Notes: generated by a model not told the origin, from the letters alone. Shown: positions 8,081-16,064, counted from the first letter of the stretch. The stretch is 64,000 bases of DNA from Mesorhizobium sp. M4B.F.Ca.ET.058.02.1.1 (GCF_003952505.1 NZ_CP034450.1:4216001-4280000), one strand, 5' to 3'. Numbers and translations: made by a program.

Positions 8081-9115
8081 ATGAGTTTCAAGGTTGCGGT
8101 AGTCGGCGCCACGGGCAATGTGGGCCGCGAAATGCTCAACATTCTGGATGAGCGCGGCTTTCCGGTAAGCGAAGTGGTGGCGCTGGCCTCGCGGCGCAGC
8201 CAGGGCACCGAAGTGTCCTTCGGCGACCGCACGCTGAAGGTCAAGGCGCTCGACACCTATGACTTTTCCGACACCGACATCTGTGTCATGTCGGCCGGCG
8301 GCAACGTCTCCAAGGAATGGTCGCCGAAGATCGGCAAGCAGGGCTGCGTCGTCATCGATAATTCGTCCGCCTTCCGCTATGACCCGGACGTGCCGCTGAT
8401 CGTGCCGGAAGTGAACCCGGACGCGGTGGAACTGTTCTCGCGCAAGAACATCATCGCCAACCCGAACTGCTCGACGGCGCAGCTGGTCGTGGCGCTGAAG
8501 CCGCTGCATGACGCGGCGACCATCAAGCGCGTCGTTGTCGCCACTTACCAGTCGGTCTCCGGCGCCGGCAAGGAAGGCATGGACGAGCTGTTCACCCAGA
8601 CCCGCGCCGTCTTCGTCGCCGACCAGGTCGACGTCAAGAAGTTCACCAAGCGCATCGCCTTCAACGTCATTCCGCATATCGACGTCTTCCTCGACGACGG
8701 CTTCACCAAGGAAGAGTGGAAGATGGTGGCCGAGACCAAGAAGATGCTCGACCCCAAGATCAAGTTGACGGCGACCTGCGTGCGCGTGCCGGTGTTCATC
8801 GGCCACTCGGAAGCGGTCAACATCGAGTTCGAAAAGCCGATCACGGCCGACGAGGCGCGCGAGCTCCTGCGCGAGGCGCCGGGCTGCCAGGTCTTGGACA
8901 AGCGCGAGAACGGCGGCTACATCACGCCGCTCGAATCGGCCGGCGAGGACGCCACCTTCATCTCGCGCATCCGCGAGGATTCGACCGTCGACAACGGCCT
9001 GTCGATGTGGGTCGTCTCCGACAATCTGCGCAAGGGCGCGGCGCTGAACGCGGTGCAGATCGCCGAACTTCTGGTCGAGCGGGGCCTGATCCAGCCGAAG
9101 AAGAAGGCGGCATAA
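8081..9115 (+). CDS. asd: aspartate-semialdehyde dehydrogenase
   Basis: Converts L-aspartyl-4-phosphate to aspartate semialdehyde with NADPH, the branch-point step to lysine/diaminopimelate, threonine and methionine; dapF, another DAP-pathway gene, lies at 51.4 kb. The 344-residue protein has the N-terminal nucleotide-binding 'VAVVGATGNVGREMLNIL', 'VMSAGGNVSKEW', 'VIDNSSAFRYDPDVPLIVPE', the catalytic cysteine in 'NPNCSTAQLVVALKPLHD' (near residue 131) and the late 'TCVRVPVFIGHSEAVNIEF' with the active-site histidine. ATG at 8081 has AGGAGA 6 bases upstream; the longer frame from 8030 lies in the leader. A distinctive folded leader precedes it. Confidence 0.97.
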   Translation: MSFKVAVVGATGNVGREMLNILDERGFPVSEVVALASRRSQGTEVSFGDRTLKVKALDTYDFSDTDICVMSAGGNVSKEWSPKIGKQGCVVIDNSSAFRYDPDVPLIVPEVNPDAVELFSRKNIIANPNCSTAQLVVALKPLHDAATIKRVVVATYQSVSGAGKEGMDELFTQTRAVFVADQVDVKKFTKRIAFNVIPHIDVFLDDGFTKEEWKMVAETKKMLDPKIKLTATCVRVPVFIGHSEAVNIEFEKPITADEARELLREAPGCQVLDKRENGGYITPLESAGEDATFISRIREDSTVDNGLSMWVVSDNLRKGAALNAVQIAELLVERGLIQPKKKAA

Positions 9116-9228
9116 TCTCGCTCGCGGGCCGCACCGCCGCTGCCGCGGCGGGCCCTCCGCGGGGGGCGCCGGACGACCGGCGGCCCGCGGTCGCGGGCTC
9201 GGCCTTCGGCCGGGTAGCTTCCTTCTCC

Positions 9229-9270
9229 CCGTTCACGGGGAGAAGGTCCCGGCAGGGGGATGAGGGGCGG
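9229..9270. repeat. partial type B palindromic repeat
   Basis: TTCCTTCTCCCCGTTCACGG and GGAGAAGGTCCCGGCAGGGG form a hairpin followed by GGATGAGGGGCGG, matching the core of the type B repeat and most closely the copy inside ftsY (49595-49655). It lies between the convergent ends of asd and the ACT-domain gene and may help terminate both. Confidence 0.75.
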
Positions 9271-9305
9271 CACCGGCATCTCAAGCAGGCGGTGGAGAGC
9301 CGGCA

Positions 9306-9713
9306 TCACAACCGATTTTGCTCCGCCAATTCCATCAACATCGCCATCGCTTCCTCGGCCCGATCCGCCGGGACGAACAGATGGTCGTGGTAAAAGGCCG
9401 AGACCGGATTGACGCCCATGCCAGCCCCTGCCAACCGCGTGGTGATGGCGGCGAGGAATCCGACGGCTTCCAGCGAGGAGTGGATGTTCAGCGTGATCAT
9501 CCGGCAGCGGAAGATGCCGTCGATGCCGACCGCTCTCGACTGGTCCTCCTTCACGATCAGCGTAAGGCCTTCCTGCTCGCGAAAGCTCATGACCGGATCG
9601 AGGCCATCCGGCATGGTCGCGCCCGGCGCCAGCGTCGCGAAGACGTGGACATCGGGAAGCAGTCGCGGCGTCATCGACGCCAACAATTTTTGCAGATCGG
9701 TTTCGCCGGTCAT
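9306..9713 (-). CDS. ACT-domain-containing protein
   Basis: 135 residues made of two ACT-like halves: the first has 'LTLIVKEDQSRA' and the second 'RMITLNIHSSLEAVGFLAAI', followed by 'GMGVNPVSAFYHDHLFVP' and 'RAEEAMAMLMELAEQ'. ACT domains bind amino acids or other small ligands, and free-standing tandem ACT proteins of this kind are conserved across Proteobacteria with unknown partners. The ATG at 9713 is preceded by GGGAGG at good spacing. Convergent with asd, an amino-acid pathway gene; a sensing role is inference. Confidence 0.85.
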   Translation of the reverse strand: MTGETDLQKLLASMTPRLLPDVHVFATLAPGATMPDGLDPVMSFREQEGLTLIVKEDQSRAVGIDGIFRCRMITLNIHSSLEAVGFLAAITTRLAGAGMGVNPVSAFYHDHLFVPADRAEEAMAMLMELAEQNRL

Positions 9714-9902
9714 TTTTCCTCCCTCGGCGGCGCGCGGCTGCCAGTCTCGCGAGCCCGCCGCCTCGTCCTTAGACCGGCCGGATGAGCGCCGGTAGTGCCT
9801 GCCCGGGCGACACGGAAATGTCGCTGTCGACCGAGCTTGCTTTGCCGTTGCATAGCACAATGGACGGGATCGGGACCGGAGCCGGTCCGTCTGGGGGTTT
9901 TG

Positions 9903-10808
9903 ATGATCGTCCGCCCGCGTCCGCGCTTCCTGCATCTGTTCTTCATCATGCGCGGCTCGGTGGTGCCGCGCATCCTGCCGCAGATCTTCGGTTTTGCCGC
10001 CTATGGCGCGCTGGTGGTATTGGTCATCAAAGCTCTCAAGCTCGACTTCGGCAATGCCGGCACGGCACCCTTCGCCCTGCTCGGCGTGGCGCTGTCGATC
10101 TATCTCGGCTTCCGCAACAACGCCGCCTATGACCGCTGGTGGGAGGCGCGCAAGCTGTGGGGCCAGCTCGTCTTCGACATCCGCAACCTGGCGCGCGCCT
10201 CGACCGGCCTTATCGAGGACCGGGCCGAATTGCGCGGCCTGTTGATGGATGCGATCGCGTTTTGCCATTTCCTGCGCGGCCTGCTCAGGCGGGTGGATGC
10301 TACGGCGGAAGCGCGCGGCTTCATCGGCGATGAGGCCGAAGCCGTGGTGAAGGCCGTCAACTCTCCCGATGCCCTGGTACGCAGGATGGGCGCGCGCATC
10401 GCGGCGCTGCGCAAGTCCGGGGCGCTCGATGCGGTCGGCTACCGTATCCTCGACGAGCGCCTGTCGGAGATCGCCGCCGCGCAGGCCGGCTGCGAGCGCA
10501 TCGCCGGAACGCCGTTGCCTTTTGCCTACACGCTGCTGCTGCAGCGAACGGCCTACGTCTTCTGCCTGCTGCTGCCGTTCGGGCTGGTCGCGCCAGCCGG
10601 CTGGGCAACGCCGCTGTTCACGGCGCTGATCGCCTATACCTTCTTCGGCCTCGACGCGCTCTCGGAAGAGCTCGAGGATCCGTTCGGCACCCAGCCCAAC
10701 GACCTTGCGCTGGATGGGCTTTGCCGCGTCTGCGAGATCTCGGTGTTCGAGGCGCTCGGCGAACCGGCGCCGAAGATGATCCCGGCCGAACGGTTCTATT
10801 TCTCCTGA
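9903..10808 (+). CDS. bestrophin-like (YneE family) membrane protein
   Basis: A 301-residue membrane protein of the bacterial bestrophin family, pentameric anion (or in some bacteria cation) channels. Family marks are 'FIMRGSVVPRILPQIFGFAA', the first helix pair, 'GVALSIYLGFRNNAAYDRWW' followed by 'EARKLWGQLVFDIRNLAR' (residues about 60-95), a late hydrophobic pair 'YVFCLLLPFGLVAPAGWATP', and 'FGLDALSEELEDPFGTQPND', the acidic cluster present in nearly all members. I chose the ATG at 9903, where family similarity starts. The frame is open upstream, but without similarity. Confidence 0.9.
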   Translation: MIVRPRPRFLHLFFIMRGSVVPRILPQIFGFAAYGALVVLVIKALKLDFGNAGTAPFALLGVALSIYLGFRNNAAYDRWWEARKLWGQLVFDIRNLARASTGLIEDRAELRGLLMDAIAFCHFLRGLLRRVDATAEARGFIGDEAEAVVKAVNSPDALVRRMGARIAALRKSGALDAVGYRILDERLSEIAAAQAGCERIAGTPLPFAYTLLLQRTAYVFCLLLPFGLVAPAGWATPLFTALIAYTFFGLDALSEELEDPFGTQPNDLALDGLCRVCEISVFEALGEPAPKMIPAERFYFS

Positions 10809-10887
10809 GGCCAGAGCGTTCCAGCCCTGGCCATCCGGTTTGCGAGCCGGATGAGCGCTGCCTGGATTCTGTTTTTGACACCGCCGC

Positions 10888-10944
10888 TTGACTCGGCCGG
10901 CGGCCTCTCGTATAGAACCAAAAGGTTATATAACCAGTTGGTTC
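10888..10944 (+). promoter_or_regulatory. promoter and nested operator of the arsR-SRPBCC-doxX operon
   Basis: TTGACT (10888-10893) and TATAGA (10911-10916) are separated by exactly 17 bases, a strong sigma-70-type promoter. Starting at the -10 lies a 30-base double dyad: outer GAACCA (10915-10920) / TGGTTC (10939-10944) around the palindrome AGGTTATATAACC. Its position over the expected start site fits autorepression by the ArsR-type regulator encoded three bases later. The binding by that protein is inferred. Confidence 0.7.
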
Positions 10945-10947
10945 AAT

Positions 10948-11292
10948 ATGACGGATAGCCTCAGTCTGACCCTCGCCGCGCTTGCCGACCCGACCCGGCG
11001 CGCCATCCTGGCGCGGCTGGCGCTCGGCGAGGCCTCCGTCACGCAGCTGGCGGAGCCGTTTGCCATGAGCTTTCCGGCGGTGTCGAAGCACCTCAAGGTG
11101 CTTGAGCGCGCCGGCCTGGTGGCGCGCGGCCGCGACGCGCAGTTTCGGCCGCGCCGCCTGCAACCGGAACCATTGCGCGAGATCGACGAATGGCTGGAGA
11201 CCTACCGCGTGCTATGGGACGCGCGCTTCGACCGGCTGGAAACCTATCTGCAAGCCTTGCAGGCGGGTGATCCCGGCGCAGGTAAAAGCTAA
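10948..11292 (+). CDS. ArsR-family winged-helix repressor
   Basis: A 114-residue winged-helix regulator. The DNA-binding part is 'LAALADPTRRAILARLALGE' followed by 'SVTQLAEPFAMSFPAVSKHL' and 'KVLERAGLVARGRD', the classic ArsR helix-turn-helix. There is no metal-binding CxC motif in helix alpha3, so it is more likely of the non-metal subgroup that accompanies SRPBCC (AHSA1) genes, exactly the next gene. It starts 3 bases after its likely operator and lacks a clear Shine-Dalgarno site; the predicted 5' leader is only about 25 bases. Confidence 0.92.
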   Translation: MTDSLSLTLAALADPTRRAILARLALGEASVTQLAEPFAMSFPAVSKHLKVLERAGLVARGRDAQFRPRRLQPEPLREIDEWLETYRVLWDARFDRLETYLQALQAGDPGAGKS

Positions 11293-11345
11293 GCCGGCCA
11301 ATCATCTTGCCGCCCTTGCGCAACAAGACATCCAGAGAGGGGAAC

Positions 11346-11837
11346 ATGACAGATCAGACCATCGACACGCCATCCGACGACCCGGTCATCATCATCACCC
11401 GGACCTTCGATGCGCCACGCGCGCTGATGTTCAAGCTTTTCACCGATCCATATCACCTGGTGCGATTCTGGGGACCGGAAGGCTCAACCTATCCGGTCTG
11501 CGAGATGGATGTACGGCCTGGAGGGCAATTCCGTCTGACCATGCGCTTCGCCGACGGCAGTGAATACCCAACCAACAGCGTCTATCTCGAAATCGCTCCG
11601 CCGGAGCGGATCATCTATCGCGACGCCCCGCTCGATCGCAGTCAGTGGCAGGATACCCTGCCGCCGCCCAACATGGTGACGACAATCCTGTTCGAGGATG
11701 CCGGCGGCAAGACGCGGATCGTCGCCAACATCCGCGCCAACTCGGTTGCCGCCCGCGACATGGCGGTGAAGATGGGCTTCGGCCAGATGGTCATGGCGAG
11801 CTACGCGCGGCTGGAAGCCTATCTCAAGACACTCTGA
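11346..11837 (+). CDS. SRPBCC / AHSA1-type START-like protein
   Basis: 163 residues with the helix-grip fold pattern of AHSA1 (activator of Hsp90 ATPase C-terminal-like) proteins: 'IIITRTFDAPRALMFKLFTD', 'RFWGPEGSTYPVCEMDVRPG', 'GQFRLTMRFADGSEYPTNSV', and the late helix 'MGFGQMVMASYARLEAYLKT'. Such proteins bind hydrophobic ligands in a cavity; bacterial ones next to an ArsR gene are often part of stress or lipophilic-compound responses. GAGAGGGG lies just before the ATG at 11346. It lies 53 bases downstream of the ArsR gene, very likely in the same operon. Confidence 0.88.
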   Translation: MTDQTIDTPSDDPVIIITRTFDAPRALMFKLFTDPYHLVRFWGPEGSTYPVCEMDVRPGGQFRLTMRFADGSEYPTNSVYLEIAPPERIIYRDAPLDRSQWQDTLPPPNMVTTILFEDAGGKTRIVANIRANSVAARDMAVKMGFGQMVMASYARLEAYLKTL

Positions 11838-11982
11838 GTGCCCTTGCGGCGCGCCGGAATGAGCCGCGCGCATCTGTGAAAAAGATTCCGGCACGTGTCG
11901 GACGGTCGACGCGTGCCGCGTCCTTGGTTCGAGCCTGGCAAAGACGCCGGGGTTCTAACTAAAATATTAGGAGGGAACGTCA

Positions 11983-12393
11983 ATGAGCATTGCTCAAACC
12001 GCGCCCGTGTCGTCGGGTGCCCTGTGGACCGGTCGCGTGCTCAGCGCGCTCATCGTGCTGTTCATGATCTTCGACGGCGCCATCAAACTGCCGCCGCTCG
12101 ACATCGTCACCCAGACGATGGTGCAACTCGGCTGGCCGGCCGATCCCAACGCCGCGCGTATGCTCGGCATCATCGGGCTGATCTCCACCGCGCTCTACGC
12201 ACTGCCGCGCACCTCGGTGCTCGGCGCCATCCTGCTCACTGCCTATATGGGCGGCGCCATCGCCACCAAAGTGCGGCTCGACAGCCCGCTGTTCTCGCAC
12301 ACGCTGTTCGGCGTCTATCTCGGCATCATTCTGTGGGCCGGCCTGTTCCTGCGTGACCCCAGGCTGCGCGCGCTGATCCCGTTTGCCCGCTAA
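11983..12393 (+). CDS. DoxX-family membrane protein
   Basis: 136 residues with four hydrophobic helices and the DoxX-like layout: 'VLSALIVLFMIFDGAIKLPP' as first helix, 'MLGIIGLISTALYALPRTSV', 'LGAILLTAYMGGAIATKVRL' and a final 'LFGVYLGIILWAGLFLRDPR'. DoxX-like proteins are small inner-membrane proteins often linked with thiol/oxidative stress or thiosulfate oxidation; the exact role here is unknown. TAGGAGGG lies before the ATG. It follows the AHSA1 gene by 145 bases, so it may be read from the same promoter or a secondary one. Confidence 0.88.
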   Translation: MSIAQTAPVSSGALWTGRVLSALIVLFMIFDGAIKLPPLDIVTQTMVQLGWPADPNAARMLGIIGLISTALYALPRTSVLGAILLTAYMGGAIATKVRLDSPLFSHTLFGVYLGIILWAGLFLRDPRLRALIPFAR

Positions 12394-12412
12394 GCATCGG
12401 GAGGACCGTAGA

Positions 12413-12937
12413 ATGTTCACCACCATCCTCACTATCCTGATTGTCGCCATTGCCGCCGTGCTCATCTACGCCGCGACACGGCCGAACGATTTCGTCGTCA
12501 GCCGCTCGGCCATCATCAAGGCGCCGCCCGAGGCGATCTATCCGCTGATCAACGACTTCACGCGCTGGCCCGAATGGTCGCCTTACGAAAAACTCGACCC
12601 GGACATGAAGCGCACGCTGTCCGGCGCCGAAAGCGGCAAGGGCGCGGCCTATGCCTGGGAAGGCAACGGCAAGGCAGGCGTCGGGCGGATGGAGATCACC
12701 AGCTCGGTTCCATCCTCGCTGGTGGCGCTGAAGCTCGATTTCGAAAAGCCGTTCCGGGCCAACAACAGCGTCGACTTCACCTTGACGCCGTCCGGCGAGA
12801 CCACGACCGTCACCTGGGCGATGCGCGGCGGCCGTCCGTTCATCGCCAAGCTGATGGGCCTGTTCATGAATTTCGACACGCTGATCGGCAAGGATTTCGA
12901 GGTCGGCCTCGCCAACTTGAAGCGAGCCGCCGAATAA
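12413..12937 (+). CDS. SRPBCC polyketide-cyclase/dehydrase-like protein, membrane-anchored
   Basis: 174 residues. An N-terminal hydrophobic helix ('MFTTILTILIVAIAAVLIYA') would anchor the protein, followed by an SRPBCC domain: 'FVVSRSAIIKAPPEAIYPLI', 'DFTRWPEWSPYEKLDPDMKR', 'WEGNGKAGVGRMEITSSVPS', 'VDFTLTPSGETTTVTWAMRG', and 'MNFDTLIGKDFEVGLANLKR'. This matches the polyketide cyclase/dehydrase-like group that binds hydrophobic small molecules. GGGAGG precedes the ATG, and only 19 bases separate it from the DoxX gene, so the two are co-transcribed. Confidence 0.88.
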   Translation: MFTTILTILIVAIAAVLIYAATRPNDFVVSRSAIIKAPPEAIYPLINDFTRWPEWSPYEKLDPDMKRTLSGAESGKGAAYAWEGNGKAGVGRMEITSSVPSSLVALKLDFEKPFRANNSVDFTLTPSGETTTVTWAMRGGRPFIAKLMGLFMNFDTLIGKDFEVGLANLKRAAE

Positions 12938-13063
12938 CTACCTGAAAATGCACCATCTTTGCGCGTCCGGGGGGACGCGCGGCACTGCAGGGCGGATCAA
13001 ATCACGTCTTTGTGCGTTATCGCTGCAAGGCGGGTGCAGGCGCATTCCCGTTGGGGAGAAACG

Positions 13064-13330
13064 ATGATGAAGAAAGCGATAGTCTTAGTGGCCCTGCTGA
13101 TGGCGCTCGGCGCTTGCTCGCAGACGGAAAAGGGTGCTGCGGTCGGCGGCCTGGGCGGGGCGGCGATAGGCGCTGCCGTCGCGAATGACCCGGTGGAAGG
13201 CGCAGTCGTCGGCGGCGCCGTCGGCGCTGTCGCCGGTGCGTTGATTGGCCGGGCCAACGAGCCGGACCGCTGCCGTTATCGGGATCGCTATGGGCGCGTC
13301 TATATCGCCCGTTGCCCGCAGGGCTACTGA
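13064..13330 (+). CDS. small glycine-zipper lipoprotein
   Basis: 88 residues: signal peptide MMKKAIVLVALLMALGAC with lipobox LGAC (lipidated Cys at about 18), then a glycine-zipper segment 'AAVGGLGGAAIGAAVANDPV' and 'GAVVGGAVGAVAGALIGRAN' (YMGG-like/Rick_17kDa-type), and a short basic tail 'RCRYRDRYGRVYIARCPQGY' with two cysteines. Glycine-zipper lipoproteins are outer-membrane-associated and often envelope-stress related. GGGGAGAAACG lies before the start; ATGs at 13064 and 13067 are both possible. A strong bidirectional terminator follows. Confidence 0.85.
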   Translation: MMKKAIVLVALLMALGACSQTEKGAAVGGLGGAAIGAAVANDPVEGAVVGGAVGAVAGALIGRANEPDRCRYRDRYGRVYIARCPQGY

Positions 13331-13356
13331 TTCCTTCCGGGAACGCCTGAAACAAG

Positions 13357-13382
13357 AAACGGCGGGCAAAGCCCGCCGTTTT
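13357..13382. terminator. bidirectional intrinsic terminator
   Basis: Perfect 10-bp stem aacggcgggc (13358-13367) / gcccgccgtt (13371-13380), AAA loop, with TTTT on the plus side and an AAA run that gives TTT on the minus side. It separates the convergent lipoprotein gene and rpsP. Confidence 0.9.
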
Positions 13383-13403
13383 CGCAAAGCAATGTGAGCC
13401 GGA

Positions 13404-13805
13404 TTACTCGGCCGTGGCGGCTTCCGCCTCGGCCGGAGCAGCTGCTGCCGCGGCAACGGCGGCGGCGGCATCTTCCTGCGCCTTCTTCAGAAGGGCGGCG
13501 CGCTCCTGCGCCTTCTTGCCGGGCTCGGCCTTCTTCGGGTTCGAGCGGGCCGGACGCTTGGCAAGGCCGGCCTCGTCGAGGAAGCGCAGAACGCGGTCGG
13601 TCGGCTGGGCGCCGTGCGAGAGCCAGTGCTTGACGCGGTCGGCGTCAACCTTGACGCGCTCGCCGTCCTTCGGCAGCAGCGGGTTCCACGAGCCGAGCGC
13701 CTCGATGAAACGGCCGTCGCGGGGCGAGCGGGCGTCGGCGACGACGACGTGGTAGTAAGGACGCTTCTTCGAGCCCGCGCGGGCCAGTCTGATCTTCAGT
13801 GCCAT
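13404..13805 (-). CDS. rpsP: 30S ribosomal protein S16
   Basis: Component of the 30S subunit. The N-terminal 80 residues are the conserved S16 domain ('[20 protein letters not shown]', '[20 protein letters not shown]', '[20 protein letters not shown]'). The protein is 133 residues, longer than the usual 80-90, owing to a Lys-rich then Ala/Glu-rich tail typical of rhizobial S16. It is the last gene of the ffh-chorismate mutase-rpsP run and is followed directly by a terminator; rimM, trmD and rplS, which usually follow rpsP, are not here. Confidence 0.97.
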   Translation of the reverse strand: MALKIRLARAGSKKRPYYHVVVADARSPRDGRFIEALGSWNPLLPKDGERVKVDADRVKHWLSHGAQPTDRVLRFLDEAGLAKRPARSNPKKAEPGKKAQERAALLKKAQEDAAAAVAAAAAAPAEAEAATAE

Positions 13806-13855
13806 TGTTTTCTCCTAAAAAGCTCTGATTTTCGTTTGATGGTCTGGGTTGGGTC

Positions 13856-14182
13856 TCAACCGGTTTTCGTCACGCCGTTGGCAGCGGCGATCTGTTCGTG
13901 GTGACGGATCACTTCGCGGACGACGAAGTTAAGGAATTTCTCCGCGAAATCGGGATCGAGATGCGCATCCTTCGCCAGTTGGCGAAGGCGGGCGATCTGC
14001 TGCTGCTCGCGCGCCGGATCGGCCGGCGGCAGGCCATGCTCCGCCTTCAGCACGCCCACTGCCTTGGTGCAGCGGAAGCGCTCGGCGAGCATATGGATGA
14101 GGGCGGCGTCGATGTTGTCGATCGAAGCGCGGTAGCCGGCCAGGGTGGCGCGTGCGTCGGCCATGTCCTTGTCCTCGTTCAT
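13856..14182 (-). CDS. chorismate mutase, AroQ type
   Basis: Converts chorismate to prephenate, the first step towards phenylalanine and tyrosine. 108 residues, all-helical AroQ pattern: 'LAGYRASIDNIDAALIHMLA' with the first-helix arginine, 'RFRCTKAVGVLKAEHGLPPA' with the conserved Lys, and 'DPAREQQQIARLRQLAKDAH' then 'FAEKFLNFVVREVIRHHEQI'. The ATG at 14182 lies 7 bases after the ffh stop, with a GAGGG in the end of ffh as ribosome site; this is the known alphaproteobacterial ffh-CM-rpsP order. An upstream in-frame ATG at 14227 would overlap ffh and is less likely. Confidence 0.93.
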   Translation of the reverse strand: MNEDKDMADARATLAGYRASIDNIDAALIHMLAERFRCTKAVGVLKAEHGLPPADPAREQQQIARLRQLAKDAHLDPDFAEKFLNFVVREVIRHHEQIAAANGVTKTG

Positions 14183-14189
14183 CGCGCCC

Positions 14190-15788
14190 TCACTTCTTCT
14201 TGCCAAGGCCGGGCAGGCCGCCGCCACCTAGGCCCGGAAGGCCGGGCAGCTTCATGCCGCCGGGCAGGCCAGGTAGACCACCCCCGGCAAGACCGCCGGG
14301 CAACCCGCCAGGCAAGCCCTTGCCGAGGCCGGCCGCCTGCGCCTGCTTCTGCAAGACTTCGAGCTGCTTGGGATCCATCTTGGACAGGTCCGGCATGCCA
14401 CCGCCCATGCCGCCGGGCATCATGCCGCCGAGACCCATCTTGGAAGCGAGGCCGCCCATCATGCCGCGCATGAGGCCGCCGCCTTTGCCCTTGCCGCCCA
14501 TCGCCTTCATCATATCGGCCATGCCGCGATGCATCTTCAGCAGCTTGTTGATCTCGGCGGCGTCGGTGCCGGAGCCGGCGGCGATGCGCTTCTTGCGCGA
14601 ATGCTTGAGGATATCCGGATTGGCACGCTCGGCCTTGGTCATCGAGGAGATGATGGCGAGCTGGCGGGCGAACATCCTGTCGTCGAGGCCGGCCGCGGCC
14701 ATCTGATCCTTCATCTTGCCCATGCCCGGCATCATGCCCATGATGCCGCCCATGCCGCCCATCTTCGACATCTGCTGAAGCTGCCCGGCGAGGTCGTTGA
14801 GGTCGAACTTGCCCGACTGCATCTTCCTGGCCATCGCCGCCGCCTGCTCGGCGTCGATGTTCTCGGCCGCCTTCTCGACCAGCGAGACGATGTCGCCCAT
14901 GCCGAGGATGCGGTCGGCGATGCGCTTGGGGTGGAATTCCTCCAGCCCGTCCATCTTTTCGCCGGTGCCGATCAGCTTGATCGGCTTGCCGGTCACGGCG
15001 CGCATGGAGAGCGCGGCGCCGCCCCGGCCGTCGCCGTCCATGCGGGTCAGCACCAGGCCGGTGATGCCGACGCGCTCGTCGAAGCTCTTCGCCAGGTTGA
15101 CGGCGTCCTGGCCGGTCAGTGAGTCGGCGACCAGCAGTATCTCGTGCGGCGACGACACCTTCTTGATGTCGGCCATCTCGACCATCAGCGGCTCGTCGAT
15201 ATGGGTGCGGCCGGCGGTGTCGAGGATGACGACGTCGTGGCCGCCGAGCTTGGCCGCCTGCACGGCGCGCCTGGCGATGTCGACCGGGCTCTGGCCGGCG
15301 ATGATCGGCAGCGTCGCGACCTTGGTCTGCTCGCCGAGCTGGCGCAGCTGCTCCTGCGCGGCGGGACGCCGCGTGTCGAGCGAGGCCATCAGGACCTTCT
15401 TGTTCTGGCGCTCGGTCAAGCGCTTGGCGATCTTGGCGGAGGTCGTCGTCTTGCCGGAGCCCTGCAGGCCGACCATCATGACGACGACCGGCGCCGGCGC
15501 ATTGAGGTCGACCGCGACGCCCTCGGCGCCCAGCATCTCGACCAGTTCGTCGTGGACGATCTTGACGACCATCTGGCCGGGCTTGATCGACTTCAGCACG
15601 GCGGCGCCGACCGCCTTCTCGCGCACCTTGTCGGTGAAGGAGCGAACCACTTCCAGCGCCACGTCGGCCTCGAGCAGCGCGCGGCGCACCTCGCGCAGCG
15701 CCGCGGAGACATCCGCCTCCGACAACGCGCCGCGGCCGGTCAGGCCGTTCAGGATGGAGCCAAGGCGCTCCTGAAGGGATTCAAACAT
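14190..15788 (-). CDS. ffh: signal recognition particle protein Ffh
   Basis: GTPase of the signal recognition particle; binds 4.5S RNA and signal sequences and meets its receptor FtsY (also in this window, 48.4-50.1 kb) at the membrane. 532 residues: N domain, then G domain with 'GLQGSGKTTTSAKIAKRL' (about residue 106), 'DTRRPAAQEQLRQLG', 'DTAGRTHIDEPLM' and 'TRMDGDGRGGAALS', then a Met-rich M domain. After the M domain comes an unusually long Gly/Pro/Leu/Met-rich tail (about 90 residues of 'GGLPGLP'-like repeats). ATG at 15788 has AAAGGAA upstream. Confidence 0.97.
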   Translation of the reverse strand: MFESLQERLGSILNGLTGRGALSEADVSAALREVRRALLEADVALEVVRSFTDKVREKAVGAAVLKSIKPGQMVVKIVHDELVEMLGAEGVAVDLNAPAPVVVMMVGLQGSGKTTTSAKIAKRLTERQNKKVLMASLDTRRPAAQEQLRQLGEQTKVATLPIIAGQSPVDIARRAVQAAKLGGHDVVILDTAGRTHIDEPLMVEMADIKKVSSPHEILLVADSLTGQDAVNLAKSFDERVGITGLVLTRMDGDGRGGAALSMRAVTGKPIKLIGTGEKMDGLEEFHPKRIADRILGMGDIVSLVEKAAENIDAEQAAAMARKMQSGKFDLNDLAGQLQQMSKMGGMGGIMGMMPGMGKMKDQMAAAGLDDRMFARQLAIISSMTKAERANPDILKHSRKKRIAAGSGTDAAEINKLLKMHRGMADMMKAMGGKGKGGGLMRGMMGGLASKMGLGGMMPGGMGGGMPDLSKMDPKQLEVLQKQAQAAGLGKGLPGGLPGGLAGGGLPGLPGGMKLPGLPGLGGGGLPGLGKKK

Positions 15789-15872
15789 TCTGGTTCCTTT
15801 TCTCGGGGCATCCGGATGATGTCCGAGAGGTAATGCGTTCGCGCCCGATGTCCAACAAGCAAAGTCCAAAGC

Positions 15873-15998
15873 CAAAAAGCACCCGGGGGCGCCTTGCGCT
15901 GCCGGGTGTTGGCCTCCAGGATCGGTTTACAGCACTTGGCCTCTAGAGGCTTCGGCGTCCTGGTCGGCTTGCTCGGAGGGATACTCGTCGCGGAATTA
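15873..15998 (-). ncRNA. candidate small RNA upstream of ffh
   Basis: On the minus strand a free-standing transcription unit of about 125 bases is visible: promoter at 16005-16033, then a segment with the palindrome CCTCTAGAGG, then a terminator hairpin CACCCGG...CCGGGTG (15880-15908) followed by TTTTT. No ATG-started reading frame of useful size lies in it. It does not resemble 4.5S, 6S or tmRNA to my eye. It could alternatively be just the terminator of the glycosyltransferase gene plus a chance promoter. Confidence 0.4.
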
Positions 15999-16004
15999 GG
16001 GGCG

Positions 16005-16033
16005 TGTAGACAGGAAAACGCCCCGGGAGTCAA
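16005..16033 (-). promoter_or_regulatory. sigma-70-type promoter for the candidate small RNA
   Basis: Reading the minus strand, CTTGACT (TTGACT at 16033-16028) is followed after exactly 17 bases by TCTACA (16010-16005). This fits the rhizobial housekeeping consensus (CTTGAC-N17-CTATAT). It lies 32 bases after the end of the glycosyltransferase gene on the same strand, so it would start a new transcript towards ffh. Confidence 0.5.
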
Positions 16034-16064
16034 GATACGGGCCGAAATCGGCCGGCGCGACGGC

